A DNA stretch of 64,000 nucleotides, taken from NCBI GenBank assembly GCA_030512335.1, contig JAULSU010000006.1, forward strand, positions 3,348,001 through 3,412,000. The letters are read 5' to 3'. The position numbers and the translations under genes were made by a program. The notes beneath the pieces were generated by a model. It worked only from the letters and a program-made list of their open reading frames with translations, had not been told where the DNA came from and ran no database searches. The number at the start of each line of letters is the position of its first letter. Position 1 is the stretch's first letter. Origin of the DNA: Immersiella caudata. Lineage: Eukaryota; Ascomycota; Sordariomycetes; Sordariales; Lasiosphaeriaceae. Positions 21,877 to 34,635 of the stretch are shown piece after piece.

Positions 21877-22457
21877 TGCTCTATGCCTCTTTCAGCTCCG
21901 CTGCGCGCCTCAACTTCAAAGCAACAGACCGCCACATAATGATAGAGACATGATAAACGTTGAGTCTGGGAGGTAGATTTGGAAAATCTTCGATAAAGCA
22001 CCTTTAAGCTATGTGATGATCTTGCAGATATCAGACGGGATACAGTGCCGGCAAGGGGGGCGCAACGGCAAAGCACTCCTACACAGACACCCAGGCGATA
22101 GCTTATCAAAAAAAAAAAAAAAAAGAAAAAAAAAACTTTCCAAAAGAACCTTTGCTGGGCCCAGGGAGAAAAAGAGTCGAGGGTTTGTTCATATGGCGGC
22201 CAATCTTTGGACTGGGAGTCATCCTTGGGGCAGACCCCTCACCACTGCGAAGAATGAGTGTACGACATCTGGCTGGGTTTTCCCGACGCCGTTGCCTAGA
22301 TCAAAGTAACATGGAATTCGCTTTCATTGCATCAAAGCCTCATCATAGAAGCCTGTTTTCCTTCATCAGCAGCAAACACCATTGTTGTCTCTTGACCGGG
22401 CCCAACGCAGCGCCCTCTTCATCGTGATCCGAACATCCCTCTCCTCCCCTCCCTTCC

Positions 22458-23057
22458 TTAGAACCTCGAAAACGGAAGCCTATCCCAAAGTTAGCAAAAC
22501 TCTCCCCTCCATTCCCAACCACCCCCTCGCAGCCACTTACCACTTCCCCCTCAACGTAATAACCGCCCACGTACTCCCATCCTCCTCCACCTCCTTCTCC
22601 ACCTTCGTCGTAAAGCAAATCGCACTCATGATCCCATCCCCAAACTTCTCATTGAAAATCGCCTTGTATGCATACCCATAGTTCTGCACAATCTCATATA
22701 GTCTATAAATCAGCGGCTCCACGGGGGGCATCGGGCCAGCCCGTCCCCTGTCGGGAAAGCCCATCATTTGCGCGGCGATGGCATCGCGGGGGACGTCTAG
22801 CAAGGTGGAGAGTTTGTCGACGTCTTCGGCGGAGGCTTGGGCTTGGCCGTAGAAGAGGGCGGCGACGGCGACTTCTTCGCGGCCGAGGTGGGAGGCGATG
22901 TCGGCGAAGGTGAGTTGTTTGGAGGATTTGGCATCGAAGAGGGTTTGGGAGTAGGAAGGGAGGCGGGGGATGATGGAGGACTGGGTGGTAGTTAGTTTGG
23001 TGGTTGTGAGTATTTGGGATGTCTTACATCGAGGGTGGCAAGGCGTTGTTGGGACAT
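22458..23057 (-). CDS. cyn1: Cyanate hydratase (cyanase)
   Basis: Catalyses cyanate plus bicarbonate to ammonia and carbon dioxide, a detoxification and nitrogen-scavenging step, working as a decamer. Exons: 23057-23028, 22980-22541, 22479-22458 (163 residues). The middle exon reads through the N-terminal helical domain (LTFADIASHLGREEVAVAAL, FYGQAQAS) and into the conserved core (PPVEPLIYRLYEIVQNYG, KFGDGIMSAICF). The catalytic Arg-Glu-Ser triad is present at about R103, E106 and S129. The 22-nt last exon restores the LPFSRF ending typical of cyanases. Introns are 47 and 61 bp. Length is normal. Confidence 0.97.
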
Positions 23058-23553
23058 TGTGAGGGTGAATGCAATGTGAAGCAAGAAAGTGATTTGAGTC
23101 AAGAGAAGGTGAATCGCTGAATGGCTTCTATTCGTATTCGCTGCCTAGAGACAATACTCAATGCTGGCAATCAGATGAAGTCTGATGCGATGCTCCGTGA
23201 GGTACCCTCAGCTTATATACCAATACTATGCCTATACCCTGACATACCCATCGTCACAACGTCATGGTTCCTCACGCGTTGAGGGGCTGTCGTGCTTAGA
23301 CAGGTTAACCCCGCGCCCACCGGTTGATGGTTCTCCCCCGCATGGAGAAAATCCGGAGACTCGGCAACCTGCAGCGGGGCGCCACTATAGGGGAGGAGTC
23401 GGGTCCCTCCGCAGCCGGTTTTTCTGTGTCAAGGAATCTCCGCGGCTGCCGATGCCAACGTGCACGGCGACCCTCATGATCGACCATTGACCAGACCCGT
23501 GGAGCATTTGTGTGAGATCTTGCTTACGTCTTGCATTCGGTATGCTTGTTATT
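23058..23553. other. Intergenic, cyanase promoter
   Basis: The 5' flank of the cyanase gene and the 3' flank of the AIM6-like gene. No coding sequence is supported. Confidence 0.5.
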
Positions 23554-24761
23554 TTATCTGCCGAGTCTGAATATCCTCGTGGTCTTCGTCCAGTCCTCTT
23601 TTGTTGCCCCATCAAGATCATCAACATTCAGCAGGTCGATGCCCTCCTCAACCAAAAGCTGCCACACATGGTTTCGGACGTGAATTGGCCACGGCGGAAG
23701 CTCCCAATACCGCGCGTGGAGCCCCCTCGCATGCGCCTCCTTGATCTGAGACCGGATTTTGGCGAGCTGGTCGTGACTCGGCTGTCCCCCTCGAAACCAA
23801 ACGTTGCCGATGGTTTGCCAGAATGAGACGCTGGCATAGTACGAGTTTGTCTGATTGTACCCCGAGTTCTCGAGCTTGTCCAGAGGCGCGTCGAAGAAGG
23901 CGTCCCTGTAGGTCGAGTTTGCGATGATCAACTCGAATGGTGTGTTTCCTGTGCCAACCACGGTGACTTGGCGCTCGTGGACCTGGCCGTCCTGATAGAA
24001 GCTGAGCCATCCCCTCTCGCGCAGCGGCTGGAGTTGCTTCATGACCCAAGGCCACGTCTCCGCGCCGCCAGTCTTGAGATCAACCAGAAGAATAAGCGTC
24101 TGGCTGGGGTCAGTATCAAAGATTCCGCGCCGCTTCTCGTTGTAGAATTCCGTCTCTGGGTTATTCCGTTCTAGGATCTCAACAATCGGGTTCACGTAAA
24201 GCGACTGGAACGTTCGGTTAGGTTGAAGAGCCGCCAAGTCGTGACCAACGAGCAGATCTCCATTGCGCAGCCAGACATCAGCCTCGGTGCCGATGCAGCC
24301 GGCGTGGATGGCGGAGAAGAACGGCACCTTGCGCCAGTAGTCGTTGTGCGAATGGCACGCAACGGGGATAACATCTCGCAGGAAATCAGTCGGATACCAG
24401 GCGAGGTTTTCCGTGCCCGTCCCTGGCTTCCCCCAGTTGTCAAATGTGCCGTCGTCGTCGCTGGTACTCCCCCGGATCCTGCGGAGGTGCTGTTCGACGA
24501 ATGGACCAGCAGTCCACGCCACAAGGAAAAATCTATCGCTGTCAGCGCTGTGCTGTGAACGGAGGGGTGGAAGCCATACAGTATTGCCAAACCTATCATA
24601 GCCTTGTATGAGCACTGCGGGCGTCTTCGACTCGTTCTCTGCGGAGGTTGGAAGGGAGCGATATCTTGCGGCGACCCAGTCTCGACTCCGTTTGGGAGAG
24701 GGACGTAGCCGCCTCCGTTCAATGATCTTGCCGCGTATTTCTCGTCAATCCAGGACGCCAT
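23554..24761 (-). CDS. AIM6-like PI-PLC/GDPD-fold phosphodiesterase
   Basis: Exons: 24761-24580 and 24532-23554 (386 residues), with a 47-bp intron (GTATGG donor, GCTGAC branch site, ATAG acceptor). The splice joins two weak halves into one good membrane anchor (AMIGLAILFFLVAWTAGPF, about residues 55-73), which supports the junction. The catalytic part starts at CHSHNDYW and continues GCIGTEADVWL and LLVGHD, the His and acid residues expected of the TIM-barrel phosphodiesterase fold. Blocks such as DTDPSQTLILLVDLKT and RYWELPPWP belong to the fungal 'altered inheritance of mitochondria 6' family. The yeast protein's substrate is unknown. An in-frame extension upstream to 24983 is acidic and lacks family resemblance, so MASWIDEKYA is preferred. 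Confidence 0.88.
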
Positions 24762-25840
24762 GATTGAGCGAAGAGCGGAGAAGATACCGAGAGCTCTGCT
24801 ATGAATTCGCAATTGACGTGGACTGGCGGAAGTTGGTGAGAGATCGCCAAGGTCGAGGTCGTCGGGGCCCAGGTCCTCGAGCTCCGACTCGGTCCCCAGT
24901 TGCCCCACCGTTCCGCCAAGTGCCAGCTGCATCATCCTTGGCGTGGGAGTCGACCGCTTTGGAACGGCACCGGATCCGCACAAGCCAATCCTATTCGACC
25001 TCCGGTTCGAACCTGTCAGTTGATGGCGATGGTTCAGTTCCTAGAATGATGGGTTTTAGCGGGAAAAGTCCAATTTAAGGGGTTCAATGTCCCGTCTGTG
25101 GCCAGCGCTGGGTCGTTTATTCGCTTCGGCCTTTCAGCCACAGTAAGGCATCACGTTCCCTGCATTGTGCTACCGATTGGCGAGGGCCTAGACTCGGTCA
25201 CACGAGGACGCACACACTACCGCATCAGTTATTGATGGTGTCGTATTCAGCCCCCAGCGAGCCTGGAGCGCTGGTCGGGCAGGGTAGTGGGCTCCACGGC
25301 CTGCAAGGCACAGGGTACGTGGGGAGAGCATCTTGATTGGAGGGTTGACTCCTGGCTGTAAGCTGACCAGAGTGCGTGTTGTTAAGTCTGATAAAGTGGT
25401 ACGAATTGGGTATCCCGTACCAGCAAGTTCTCCCAGCCATGGCATCTTCTGTTGGGAGTTCTGCCCCGCATCAAAGTCGGGAAGTGGGTCGGTGCCCGGG
25501 CGTCGGAAATGGCTGAACACCTGTATAGAGAATGATCAAAGTCCAGTTATGAACTTTTCGATGGCTTCTCTGATGTTGTTTGGATTGGATGAGCTCTGCT
25601 TGTTGGGCACGATCCAGCTGATCATGTAGCAGTTTGATCACTGCAATCTTGGACCTCACCGAAGGTTCGTACAGGCCCACGGAACGCTGGGGTGGGGCAT
25701 TTTAGGATCCCTGTCGGGGCTTATCTTATCAGGACGCTGTGGGGAAAATTTCGAGTTGGGAAAACTACAACATTTCTCGGGCGCAAGCTTCACATCAGAT
25801 CCTGGACAGAGCCTCCATTTGCGACGACGCCCATTTCACG
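24762..25840. promoter_or_regulatory. Divergent promoter region, AIM6-like / Lys-rich protein
   Basis: About 1.1 kb between two diverging start codons. Short frames on both strands have no recognisable features. Confidence 0.45.
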
Positions 25841-26858
25841 ATGCCTCACAAACATACGCGGCGGGAGAAAGACCTGTCAACGTAAGAAATGCTCTTGTCG
25901 CTGCCGATTGCTTTATCTAATCACCAACAGTTTCGACCTACCGCCCACACAAATTGCAAAACCCCTGCCCGTCACATCAATTTCTAAAAAGAAGGCACCG
26001 CCGCCCCCGAAGAAGACCGGTGATACCAAAAAACACATCCTGAAGCGGAAACGCGGTGGTGAAAATGACGAGCACATGCCGCGAGCCTTCAAGAGGCTGA
26101 TGGCGTTTGCCAACGGCAAACCGACGAGATCTGGTCTTGACAACGGCGACACCCCCAAGAACAAGAAGAAGGCCAAGGCCAAGGCCAAAGAGCAGAAGGA
26201 GGCTGTTCAAACTTCAGAGAAGCCGGAGAAGGACCCCGATCTGGTAATCCGACCGGGCGAGAGCATGCGGGAGTTCTCCCAGCGTGTTGACGCTGCCTTG
26301 CCTGTGTCCGGTCTCGTCAATAAGACGATAGCCAAGGACGGCAAAGACCCATTGGGACTGAAGGTGCGAAGGACTAAAAAGGAGCGCAAGATGCACAAGC
26401 TGTATGACGAGTGGAGGGAGGAAGAACGGAAGATCCAGGAGGAGAGAGAAGAAGAGAAAGAGCTAGAAGAAGAGAAAGCCATGGAGAACGACGCCATGGG
26501 CGTGACCTGGAAGCTGGACATGGAAGACCAGGCCAAAGGGAAGAAGAAGAAGGGCAAGAGGGCCAGGCTCATTGGAGAGGATACGGGAAAAGAGGATGAT
26601 CCGTGGAAGGAGATCGTTAAGAAGCGAGGAGAAGCAAAGGTTGGGCTGAACGAGGTTGCTCAGGCACCGCCAGAACTGATAAAACCCGGGAAGAAGCTGC
26701 TCGTTTCTGGTGCTGCAGTAGAGGTCAGTGACATTCCTAAGGCAGCTGGATCGCTGCGTCAAAGGGAGGAGCTGCAAGACATTCGCAACGACGTCGTGGC
26801 GAGCTATCGCAAGATGATAGCTGCGAGACGAGATGCCAAGGGAGAGGCGCCTAGCTAG
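25841..26858 (+). CDS. Lys-rich conserved protein, probably nucleolar
   Basis: Exons: 25841-25881 and 25931-26858 (322 residues), 49-bp intron. The start MPHKHTRREKDLST is strongly basic. Basic patches suitable for nuclear or nucleolar import recur (KKHILKRKR; KNKKKAKAKAKEQK; KGKKKKGKRAR). The block DEHMPRAFKRLMAF resembles the short helical motif of the CCDC137 family, and a long charged coiled coil (about 175-235) follows. There is no catalytic motif. A role in ribosome assembly is a guess from composition; I do not recognise it with certainty. Confidence 0.8.
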
Positions 26859-27359
26859 CCAAGTTGGTTAGATATCTGATGTGACTCGGCATAGAGTGAC
26901 TGTTCCTTGACACGGCCGCAGCCGGGGTGTGCCGTTGTGGAAGGTGTATTTGTTTCGGGGTAAACTTTGCAGCGTCAGGGCATCCATTCGGATGCATTGG
27001 GAAATGGCAAGTGGGACTTGAACGGAACCCTCTACTATTCAGTTCCTGCTTCCGTCAAGTGGATTTTTTTCTCCCACTTCTCTCACACCACCCAGGCCAC
27101 CGTTCCTGAGACAAGACGACTGCATACCGACCTTGTGGCCATTGTGGCAAGCGCAGAACTAGGCAGCGCAGAGTCACCAAACCCCCACCTCGATTCTTTG
27201 ACTCTGCCCCTCCAAAAAAAAAATCCCCGCCCACTTTTCGCGCATCCGACAATCCCTCAAACCACCACACTACCGCGAGAACCGCAGTTCAATTCCAACA
27301 TCGACACACCATCCGAAATTTTTTGCGTGTCTCAGAACGATGCGAGAGCCGTCGAAATC
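26859..27359. promoter_or_regulatory. TFIIIC subunit promoter/5' UTR
   Basis: 500 bp between two tandem genes. It should hold the 3' UTR of the Lys-rich gene and the promoter of the TFIIIC subunit. A polypyrimidine tract is visible (about 27064-27080). Confidence 0.45.
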
Positions 27360-30300
27360 ATGACAGCAGACGGACTCGAGGTCCTGCTTGAGGGCCTCAT
27401 TCCGGAGATCGCGTATTCGGGCGAGAAAGGTGAGTCGAACTCACACAACTTTCGGCCCCCGCCCTCCTATCACAGGCTGGCGCGAATCCTTGCACTGCCA
27501 TCACCCCTTACACATCGCCCCACGTGACCTTGAACCTCCTCGAAATTTCGTAAGTTTGTTGATCTTTGGGGCTGACTTGCCGCAAGGAGTGTCAATTACT
27601 TCACTGTTAAAGATTGTGCGGCAATACCATCAGACAAGTCTCGGTGATGACGCCGACAGCCAAGAAGATGACGCCCGGAGCGCGAGGGCGCTGGCGGACG
27701 ACGCCAACCTCGAGAGCTCCTTTTCTGAGGCGGAGATGACGTCGGCGCGATGGGCCTGGGATTGGCTGAGAACCCGTCCGCAAATTCTCATCAACGGGAA
27801 CAAGCGGTGGAATCGACTCGAGCTCAGCGAAGTGCTCGCACTGCCCGAGGAAGACGCCACGGACCCGGCTTTGCTTGCACTCGGCGGAGAGCCAACGCCG
27901 CAGAAGGGCCCAAATGGCAAGATTAAGAAGCAGCTAACTAAACGGCCCCGGATTCACCCCTCGGAGGACTTGGTCTGGCAAACCTTGGCACGACACGGCG
28001 TCGACTATAAGCGGGTCCCCGTTCTCGAGTGGAAATGCCTCCTGGGAATCGCCTCCGTCAGGGCCGAAGGCATCCTTCAAAGCGACCTCCGACGCCTGGT
28101 CGACCAAGACAAGCGCTCCCTCCCGAAGCGGACCGATTCCCTTGCGAAGAAAGGATACATTGCGAAGCGGACTGTCGTAGCTAACAAGATGAAGACCAGC
28201 AAGCTCTGGCTGATTGACTTTGCGCCCCCAGTCCCCGAGGATGACAAAACTGGACTGGACCTGTCGACGGAGACGCTCGCCAAAGACCTAAACCCCGTAT
28301 CGTGGCACTCGCGGTGGACAGGAGACAATGTTGATGTAGAGGCCCATGCCAGAACCTTGGTGGCCATCGTCAAGGCGTGGGGCGTGATGCGCTACTGTGA
28401 CCTGCGGTCGAAGATGGGAGTTGGCGGCAAGTCATCACAAATGAAGACGCTGGCTAAAAGCAGCCAGCGGTTCGTGGATATGGGTGTCCTCAAGTATACG
28501 GCGGCCGCGTTCCCAGGGTCGCGCAAAATCTTCAAGGACTGTCTCAAGTTCATCAGGGAACCACGCAGCGAGGAGTGGGAGAAATTTCTGGCAACAGGAA
28601 AGAAAACATCCCAGTATTCGGATGCTAGTCGCCACCGCGAGCCTAAAGGCAATGCCCTTGCGCTGTATGGGAAGTCGGGACAGACAGACGGCGAGAAAGG
28701 CAAGGGTCGGGCGATGGCTATTAGAATCTTCCCTGGATGGGCGCCCGAAAAGCCGCTCTCTCAAAATGTTTTTGAGGTGGTGAAGAGCGCAGGCCCTGAT
28801 GGAGCATCCAATCCACAAGTCAGCGTAGCGACTGTCGGATACAGCTTCCGCCGATACATGGCGAGTCACTTGACGAAGCTTGCCGAAACTCAACAACCGG
28901 CCCACCTCAAGAAGTTCCAGGTTGTCAGCAAGCTCGTCCGTGCGGGCAAAACGTCCGCCTACATGTTTTCAGTACCGGATCCCGAGACCTTGATACCATC
29001 ACAGAGCGAGGCCACCGGCGAGAACGCGAGTGGAAGCGCATATGGCTTCGGTAGCATCCGACCAAAAGGATTCCCGAGGACCAAGATTCTTTCCGTCTCG
29101 GATCTCTGCGTCTCAGCGAGAAGAAACAATCCACTTTCAAGACGAAAGGGCCGTATGATAAACCTGGCGGAAAGAGAAGCACGGACACTCTCGAGAAGTG
29201 CGACCGCTGACAGCTCCCGGCCAACGCCCGCGCCAGAAGCCGAAGTAGGATTAGGAATCCTGTCTCCCGCTGGAACTCCAAGCAGGAAGCGGCGCCTGGA
29301 TGAGCTGGAAGCAACGGCTGCTGATGCTGCGGAGCCTGACACTGTAGTCCACGAAGACGGTCAACCGGCGACCCCCCCGGTAGCCCCACTTGCCGACCCC
29401 CCTGGCGCATTTATCGGAGAACCAGGATCACTACACCCCAGGGGCCGAGGAAAGCGCCGTCCAGCTCAGTCAGCCGTTGTCGTGATAAGGTCAGAAAGGC
29501 TAAGGAGCCCTTCGTTCCAGAGCACACTAAAGGCACGAGAGGTTGATGCTCCAGCCAACGGGGAGGGCGGAGAGGGTCTTGCTCAAAACAACACTAAATC
29601 TCAACCAGACGACTTGAAATTAGTCGTGCGGTACAACGAAACTGTTGGAATATTGCAGCTCAGTCTGGCGGACCGTTCGCTTGTGTATCGTACGGCTGGC
29701 GATCCATACGATAAAGAACCCCTTGCTGTTCGCATCGACGATATTTGCGACGGTCCGGCCGTACGAGAGGTCCCCGGTGGCACTGACTATAGCATAGTCA
29801 TGGTCGCGAAGTCGGCTGGAGATGGAAGTCCCCCTTCCACATTCGGCTTCATCTTCTCGGATGGTGCTGACAACAAGAGCAAAGCAGCTGCAATCCAAGT
29901 AGGTGCAGCTGAGGTCAAATCAGGCGTACCGGCGGCTCAGGTAGAACCGGTGGTGTCCCAGGATATAGCGGAAGAAGCATCGAGATCTGGACCTACTCGT
30001 GGGAGGGGGCGTGGGCGCGGTGGTAGGGGGCGCGGGAAGAAAGGGCAGGCCACGGCAGCGAAGGTCTGGAGGTGTGATAAATGCGGAGGTACCTGGAAGA
30101 ACGACATTGGGCTCAAATACCACCAGACCAAGGCGCAGACCCCATGCAACCCCGAGTTCGATCCCGCATCCCTGGTTGAGCGATCCAGAAAACGTCGGAG
30201 ATTCTCTCCTGTTCCACCAACGCCTGTTGCAGGCTCAGACCAGGAAGGCGAAGCGCCTGACAGTCGTAAAGAAGCTAAGCGCGTCAAGAAGACAGCGAGC

Positions 30301-33300
30301 GCCTCGGTAAACCAATACTCTATCGTCAGAAATGCCGTACGGGCACGGCAAAATCCACAACTTGCCTTCCGAGGTCTCACTCTCGATGGCGTTGGATCTC
30401 CCACAGTGGTACAGGAGTCGAAGCCCGTCAATTCACGAATGTGGACTCCTACCCCTAGAGCAACGGAATCACCCTTCGTCGCCGGGCCGCCGTCTAGCGT
30501 ATTGCCATCGCAGGTGGATTCGCCAATTGCTCAGCAGCCGCAGGGATATTCTCAACCGGGCCAACCATGCTATGAGAGCGCCGTAGCTCGTGATGCAGCC
30601 AACAATGCTGTGGCGCAACCGTTTTACGAGAGCGCGTTGGTTAGTGATGCAGCCAACAACTCCGTGGGGCATACTTTGCCTTCACCGCAACCCCCATTCG
30701 CTTCCCCAGGACAAGTTACGGGACTTGGCCAGGATGTCACCCATGGATATAGTGGTATCCAGCCTGGTGAACAGGTTCCTCAGCAGTATGGCGGCGTGCA
30801 AATCCACAGCGAAGGATACCGAGGCTACTATGTCGTTGACAGCACCCAGGCAGCCCCGGAGAACCATCAGGGTGAGCCTCACGTCCAGAACGGAGGACCG
30901 GGAATTCCCTGTCCAGAGGCTTTCCGAGGCGAGCCTGTGTCTTACAACGTACACCCGTCGTATCCTGCGCTGCCTGGTGAGGAAGGGGAACATTTCGGCA
31001 ATTTTGGGGGCAGTATGGATGTTCAAATGTCGGGCACAGAGGATCAAGGCGAGATCGCTTATCTTTTCAAACCTGCGACATCTTACGACCGAATACAGAC
31101 AGAGCCCAAGAGGCGTACTGCACAGGCCGTCGACATCATCAATCACTTGCTTGATAACAACGATGGCGTCTTTCCTGGCGACAAGGCGCTCTTTTACGCC
31201 ATCACAAAGGTCTACTTGAAGGAATTCCGAGGCGAGATTCCACCTACGTGGAAGAACTTTCACGCAGCGATAAAGATATTGGATGTGCGAAAGCTCGCCA
31301 CAGTGCATACCCATATGCTGAGAACAGAGCGCGGGAAGCTGCTCACGTGCACGATTCTCATCCGGAACGGTGTTGATCCCACAGGCCCAGCGCCAACCGC
31401 AGTCAAGCAAAAGATGCGTGACGCTTTCCCGGGCGTCTACATCCCGCAGGCCTTCTCCCCTACCGAAGAAGAGCTGCTCTTGTTGGAGGAGTACGGCAAA
31501 GGTGAAGATCCCCAGAAAGCAGACAGCGAGAAGGACAAGGGAAAAGAGAAACCCAACAAGAACGGCCAAAAGTTCCGCAGCAGGCGCAAGATTGACGAAG
31601 TCGAGGTTTTCAACGCGCCGTACTATACTCAAGGTCTGTACAACGGCAACAACGAAGAGTCACTGGAGAATATCGACCCTTCACTGCTACCTGGTTCGCT
31701 GCGAGCCAGCCCGGATACTAGGAAGCGCCGCGTCCCCGATGATCTTGCGGGCAGTCCGTCTACCAAGCGGCCGAGGGCATATCACGAGCCCGCGGATATC
31801 GGGGATCCATCCTTTGATGCTGCAGATGACCAAATCCAAGACGCGCAAGATGCCCCGTACTTCCCAGCGGGAGCCAGGCGTAGGAAGCAGGCTCGGACCT
31901 CAAAATACAACATCCCAGGGCTTGGCGTCTTGGAGCCGCAATCCGTGCTCGAAGCTATCAGGACATATGGCTTGCTACCAACCAAGTCTGGGAAGCGCAA
32001 GGTGTACGACGCCGGCGGCTTTGGGACTCGCAAGCTCAGCAAGTTCCCCAACACGCTCGGAAGGGCTAGGAACCCTGGGCTGTCCAGCTTGCCACCATGG
32101 TTCTGGAGCAACACGCCTCCCAAATCCGAGCCATCGGTCACTAAGTTCCGGTTCCTCGCACCAAACACTCATCTCACCGATGGGTTTGGGGAATGGAGAG
32201 AAGGCGATACAGGCACCACCGCTGAAACCTCTGCTCAGGCGACCAATAGCTTTTCTACGGCGGACCAGACAGCCCAGAGAGGGGGGACATACGAAACGAT
32301 TGAATTCGTGTCCCCAACGGAATTCAAAGAGACTGCTCGTGGCGTTTGGTCCTGCCCAGGACTCAAAGAGTTCGAGATCGATCTGGACACCAGCGTCGCT
32401 CTGAACGGGTGGATGCCCAGCCGCGTCGATTCGCTTCTGGACAACCTACCTACGCGTATCGAAGACATGGCAAAGAAGATCAAGGGACAGCCTTGGAAAA
32501 CTGAAAGTTGGCTAGACCAGGACTACGCCCAATTCTTCGTCAAGGTTCAGCGGTGCAAGATGTGGGAACTTTCACAGCAAGGACATTTGTCATCTGTTCT
32601 CGGAGGCAGCATCGCGCCAAACTACCAATTCATCAACCTCTCGCCATCGGAAAGCAAAGTGAGCACAGGTTCGATCGGCACGCTTCGTTGGGCAGCAGAA
32701 AGAGACTTTGACCTGGAGACTCTCCCCTACGAATTTCTCGAGGACGACGATGACGATGATGTGCTGTACCCGTCCACCGCGCCGAAGCGCACGGTGGTTA
32801 GGCAGCCAAAGAAGATCATAGAACCGCGGCAACTCAAGCGACAGCGTATCGCCAAGATCACCGAGAAGAATATGGGAATGGTCAGAGGGTCCAAGTTCAA
32901 GCTGCCGGCGATCAAGACGGCACGCGAGTTGACATCGTTCCCGCGAACCGCTCAGGATTTCTTGCGTGCTCCCAACAAGGACGCGGATGAAGAGCTTGAT
33001 TGGACCAGCGAGAATGTGCGGCTGACGGCGTTCGTGGTCGTCACAACCCTCCTGGGGGGCGTTGACAGGATTGTTGATTGGGGCCTGATGCTCAGACTCT
33101 TTCCAGATATGACCATCAGTCAGCTCCGACATCTATGGTGCGCGCTGAAAAAGGATCGGCAGTCGACCATTGTCAACCTGACGGGCAAGTTCAGGAGGGC
33201 GTTCCTCAAGGCATACGCTGACAGCGAGTTGCCACCCCTTGACTTCAACAACACCCTTGCTTACGACTGGAAGGGCCTCATCAGTTGGGCGACAAAGCTT

Positions 33301-34473
33301 GATGGCTCACAGAGAGAGAACATACCGGCCACCCGCGAGGAAGTTACGGATGAGTTCATCCTGGAAGACTGCAGATATGAAAATCGCGAGTGGCGCGAGT
33401 CGTACTACCATCTCCAGCGTTCGGTCTTCAACCGGTTCCAGGACGCCTCGTCGGAGGCTCTTGCGGCGCCTGCTGACCAGGTCGCTGCATCATCTCCCGA
33501 TATGGACATTGTGGTGGCCATATCCTGGACGCGGTCGCTGTGCGTAACGCCTATCGAGACCTATCCTACCGACATGGTAATTAAGCGGCGGGAGAGCCTG
33601 TATCCAAACCGCAGCAAGTCTGAGATCACGGAGCTCATTCTCAAGAGCATCGATCTGCTGCAAAAAGACGGTGTTATCTCGCGTTCGACGTCCAAGTGGT
33701 CCAACGGGCGACGCTGGCGCTTCAACAACCGTGTTCCCGATAACTTGGAGAAGGTGGCAAAGGTCGAGATGCTGACCAAGGCCGTGGAGTTCAAGCGCGA
33801 GCTCGACAAAGCTTTCCGCGCGGCCGGAAGGAAGCGCGTCACGTACATCACCAACGACGGCATGATGCTCGCCCTCTTCAACCTCCAGGCGACCGGACGG
33901 ATACGCCTCAAGACGACTGGCCAGCCAAACGTTCCCATGGGCCACGAGCCGGGTAACTACGAGACGCGAAAGTACACCAAAAAGTATCTCCACTTCCGTG
34001 TTGATGCTGTGCCCACGGAGTCATACCTGTACGATGACCATCCGGATCTCACGGCAGCTCGTGAACGTCTGCGTGCCATGGATCCCCCGTCGGTAGGGCC
34101 TCAGGGTGCCATCCCCGTGTGGTGCGACGTGTTTGGTAAGGTAAATGCCCGAGATTGGCTCAAGTACTTGGCAGCGGTGTTGCTCACGATTGCATCCCGG
34201 GGTGCCATGCAAGCCGAGGAGCTTGTCAAGACGCTGAAACCCACCATCATGCTGTTCGAGGTGGAGCTGTTGCTTGACTGGGCGCAGAAGATGGACCTGT
34301 TGGAGGTTCAGGTGGATGGCACAGCACCAGCGGCGCGAGAGTGGTGGTGGATGGCGCTGGAAGCGCAAAAGGAACGTTTGGAATCGGTGAGCAAACCTAG
34401 GAAGATGCTGCCGGGCCAGAGGAGGAAGCCCGAGGGCACGGATGATCCAGCGGAGGAAGATGTCTTTTTTTAA
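27360..34473 (+). CDS. TFIIIC B-block-binding subunit (Tfc3/tau138-like)
   Basis: Largest subunit of TFIIIC, which binds the B box of tRNA genes and recruits TFIIIB for RNA polymerase III. Exons: 27360-27429 and 27587-34473 (2318 residues); the first exon encodes MTADGLEVLLEGLIPEIAYSG and the intron is 157 bp. The B-block-binding winged-helix domain is at about 167-225 (VLEWKCLLGIASVRAEGILQ, KKGYIAKRTV). A disordered centre carries an AT-hook-like stretch GRGRGRGGRGRGKK (about 827-840) and a single zinc-finger-like unit CDKCGGTW..H..C (about 853-877). The conserved C-terminal half has further winged-helix-like blocks (RRWRFNNRVPDNLEKVAKVE; VWCDVFGKVNARDWLKYL). Yeast Tfc3 is about half this length; long versions are usual in filamentous fungi. 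Confidence 0.9.
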
Positions 34474-34635
34474 GTTAGCTGCCTTATACTAGACATGAAG
34501 GGGGGAACATACACAGAGACGTGTAACAATAGGAGAGCATGATACCCGGATGGGGAGCACGGTGGCATTCAGTAACAAAGTTTTGCTGTCAAGATAGAAA
34601 ATGCATAAACATCGGGGAATCTCAGTCGACCGTGC

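Larger units (their letters stand above)
21202..22457. other. Pheromone promoter and intergenic region
   Basis: About 1.25 kb upstream of the pheromone gene, reaching the 3' end of the cyanase gene. It holds the TATA-like box, the CACAAT-containing repeats, and an A-rich tract (22108-22135). No other gene is visible. Confidence 0.5.

Noticed and set aside
24192..24983. Longer N-terminus for the AIM6-like protein
   Set aside because: The part before 24761 is acidic and unlike the family, and the frame past 24580 is intron and wrong frame.
30590..31632. Overlapping plus and minus frames of 200-316 codons inside the TFIIIC gene
   Set aside because: Shadows of the main coding frame.
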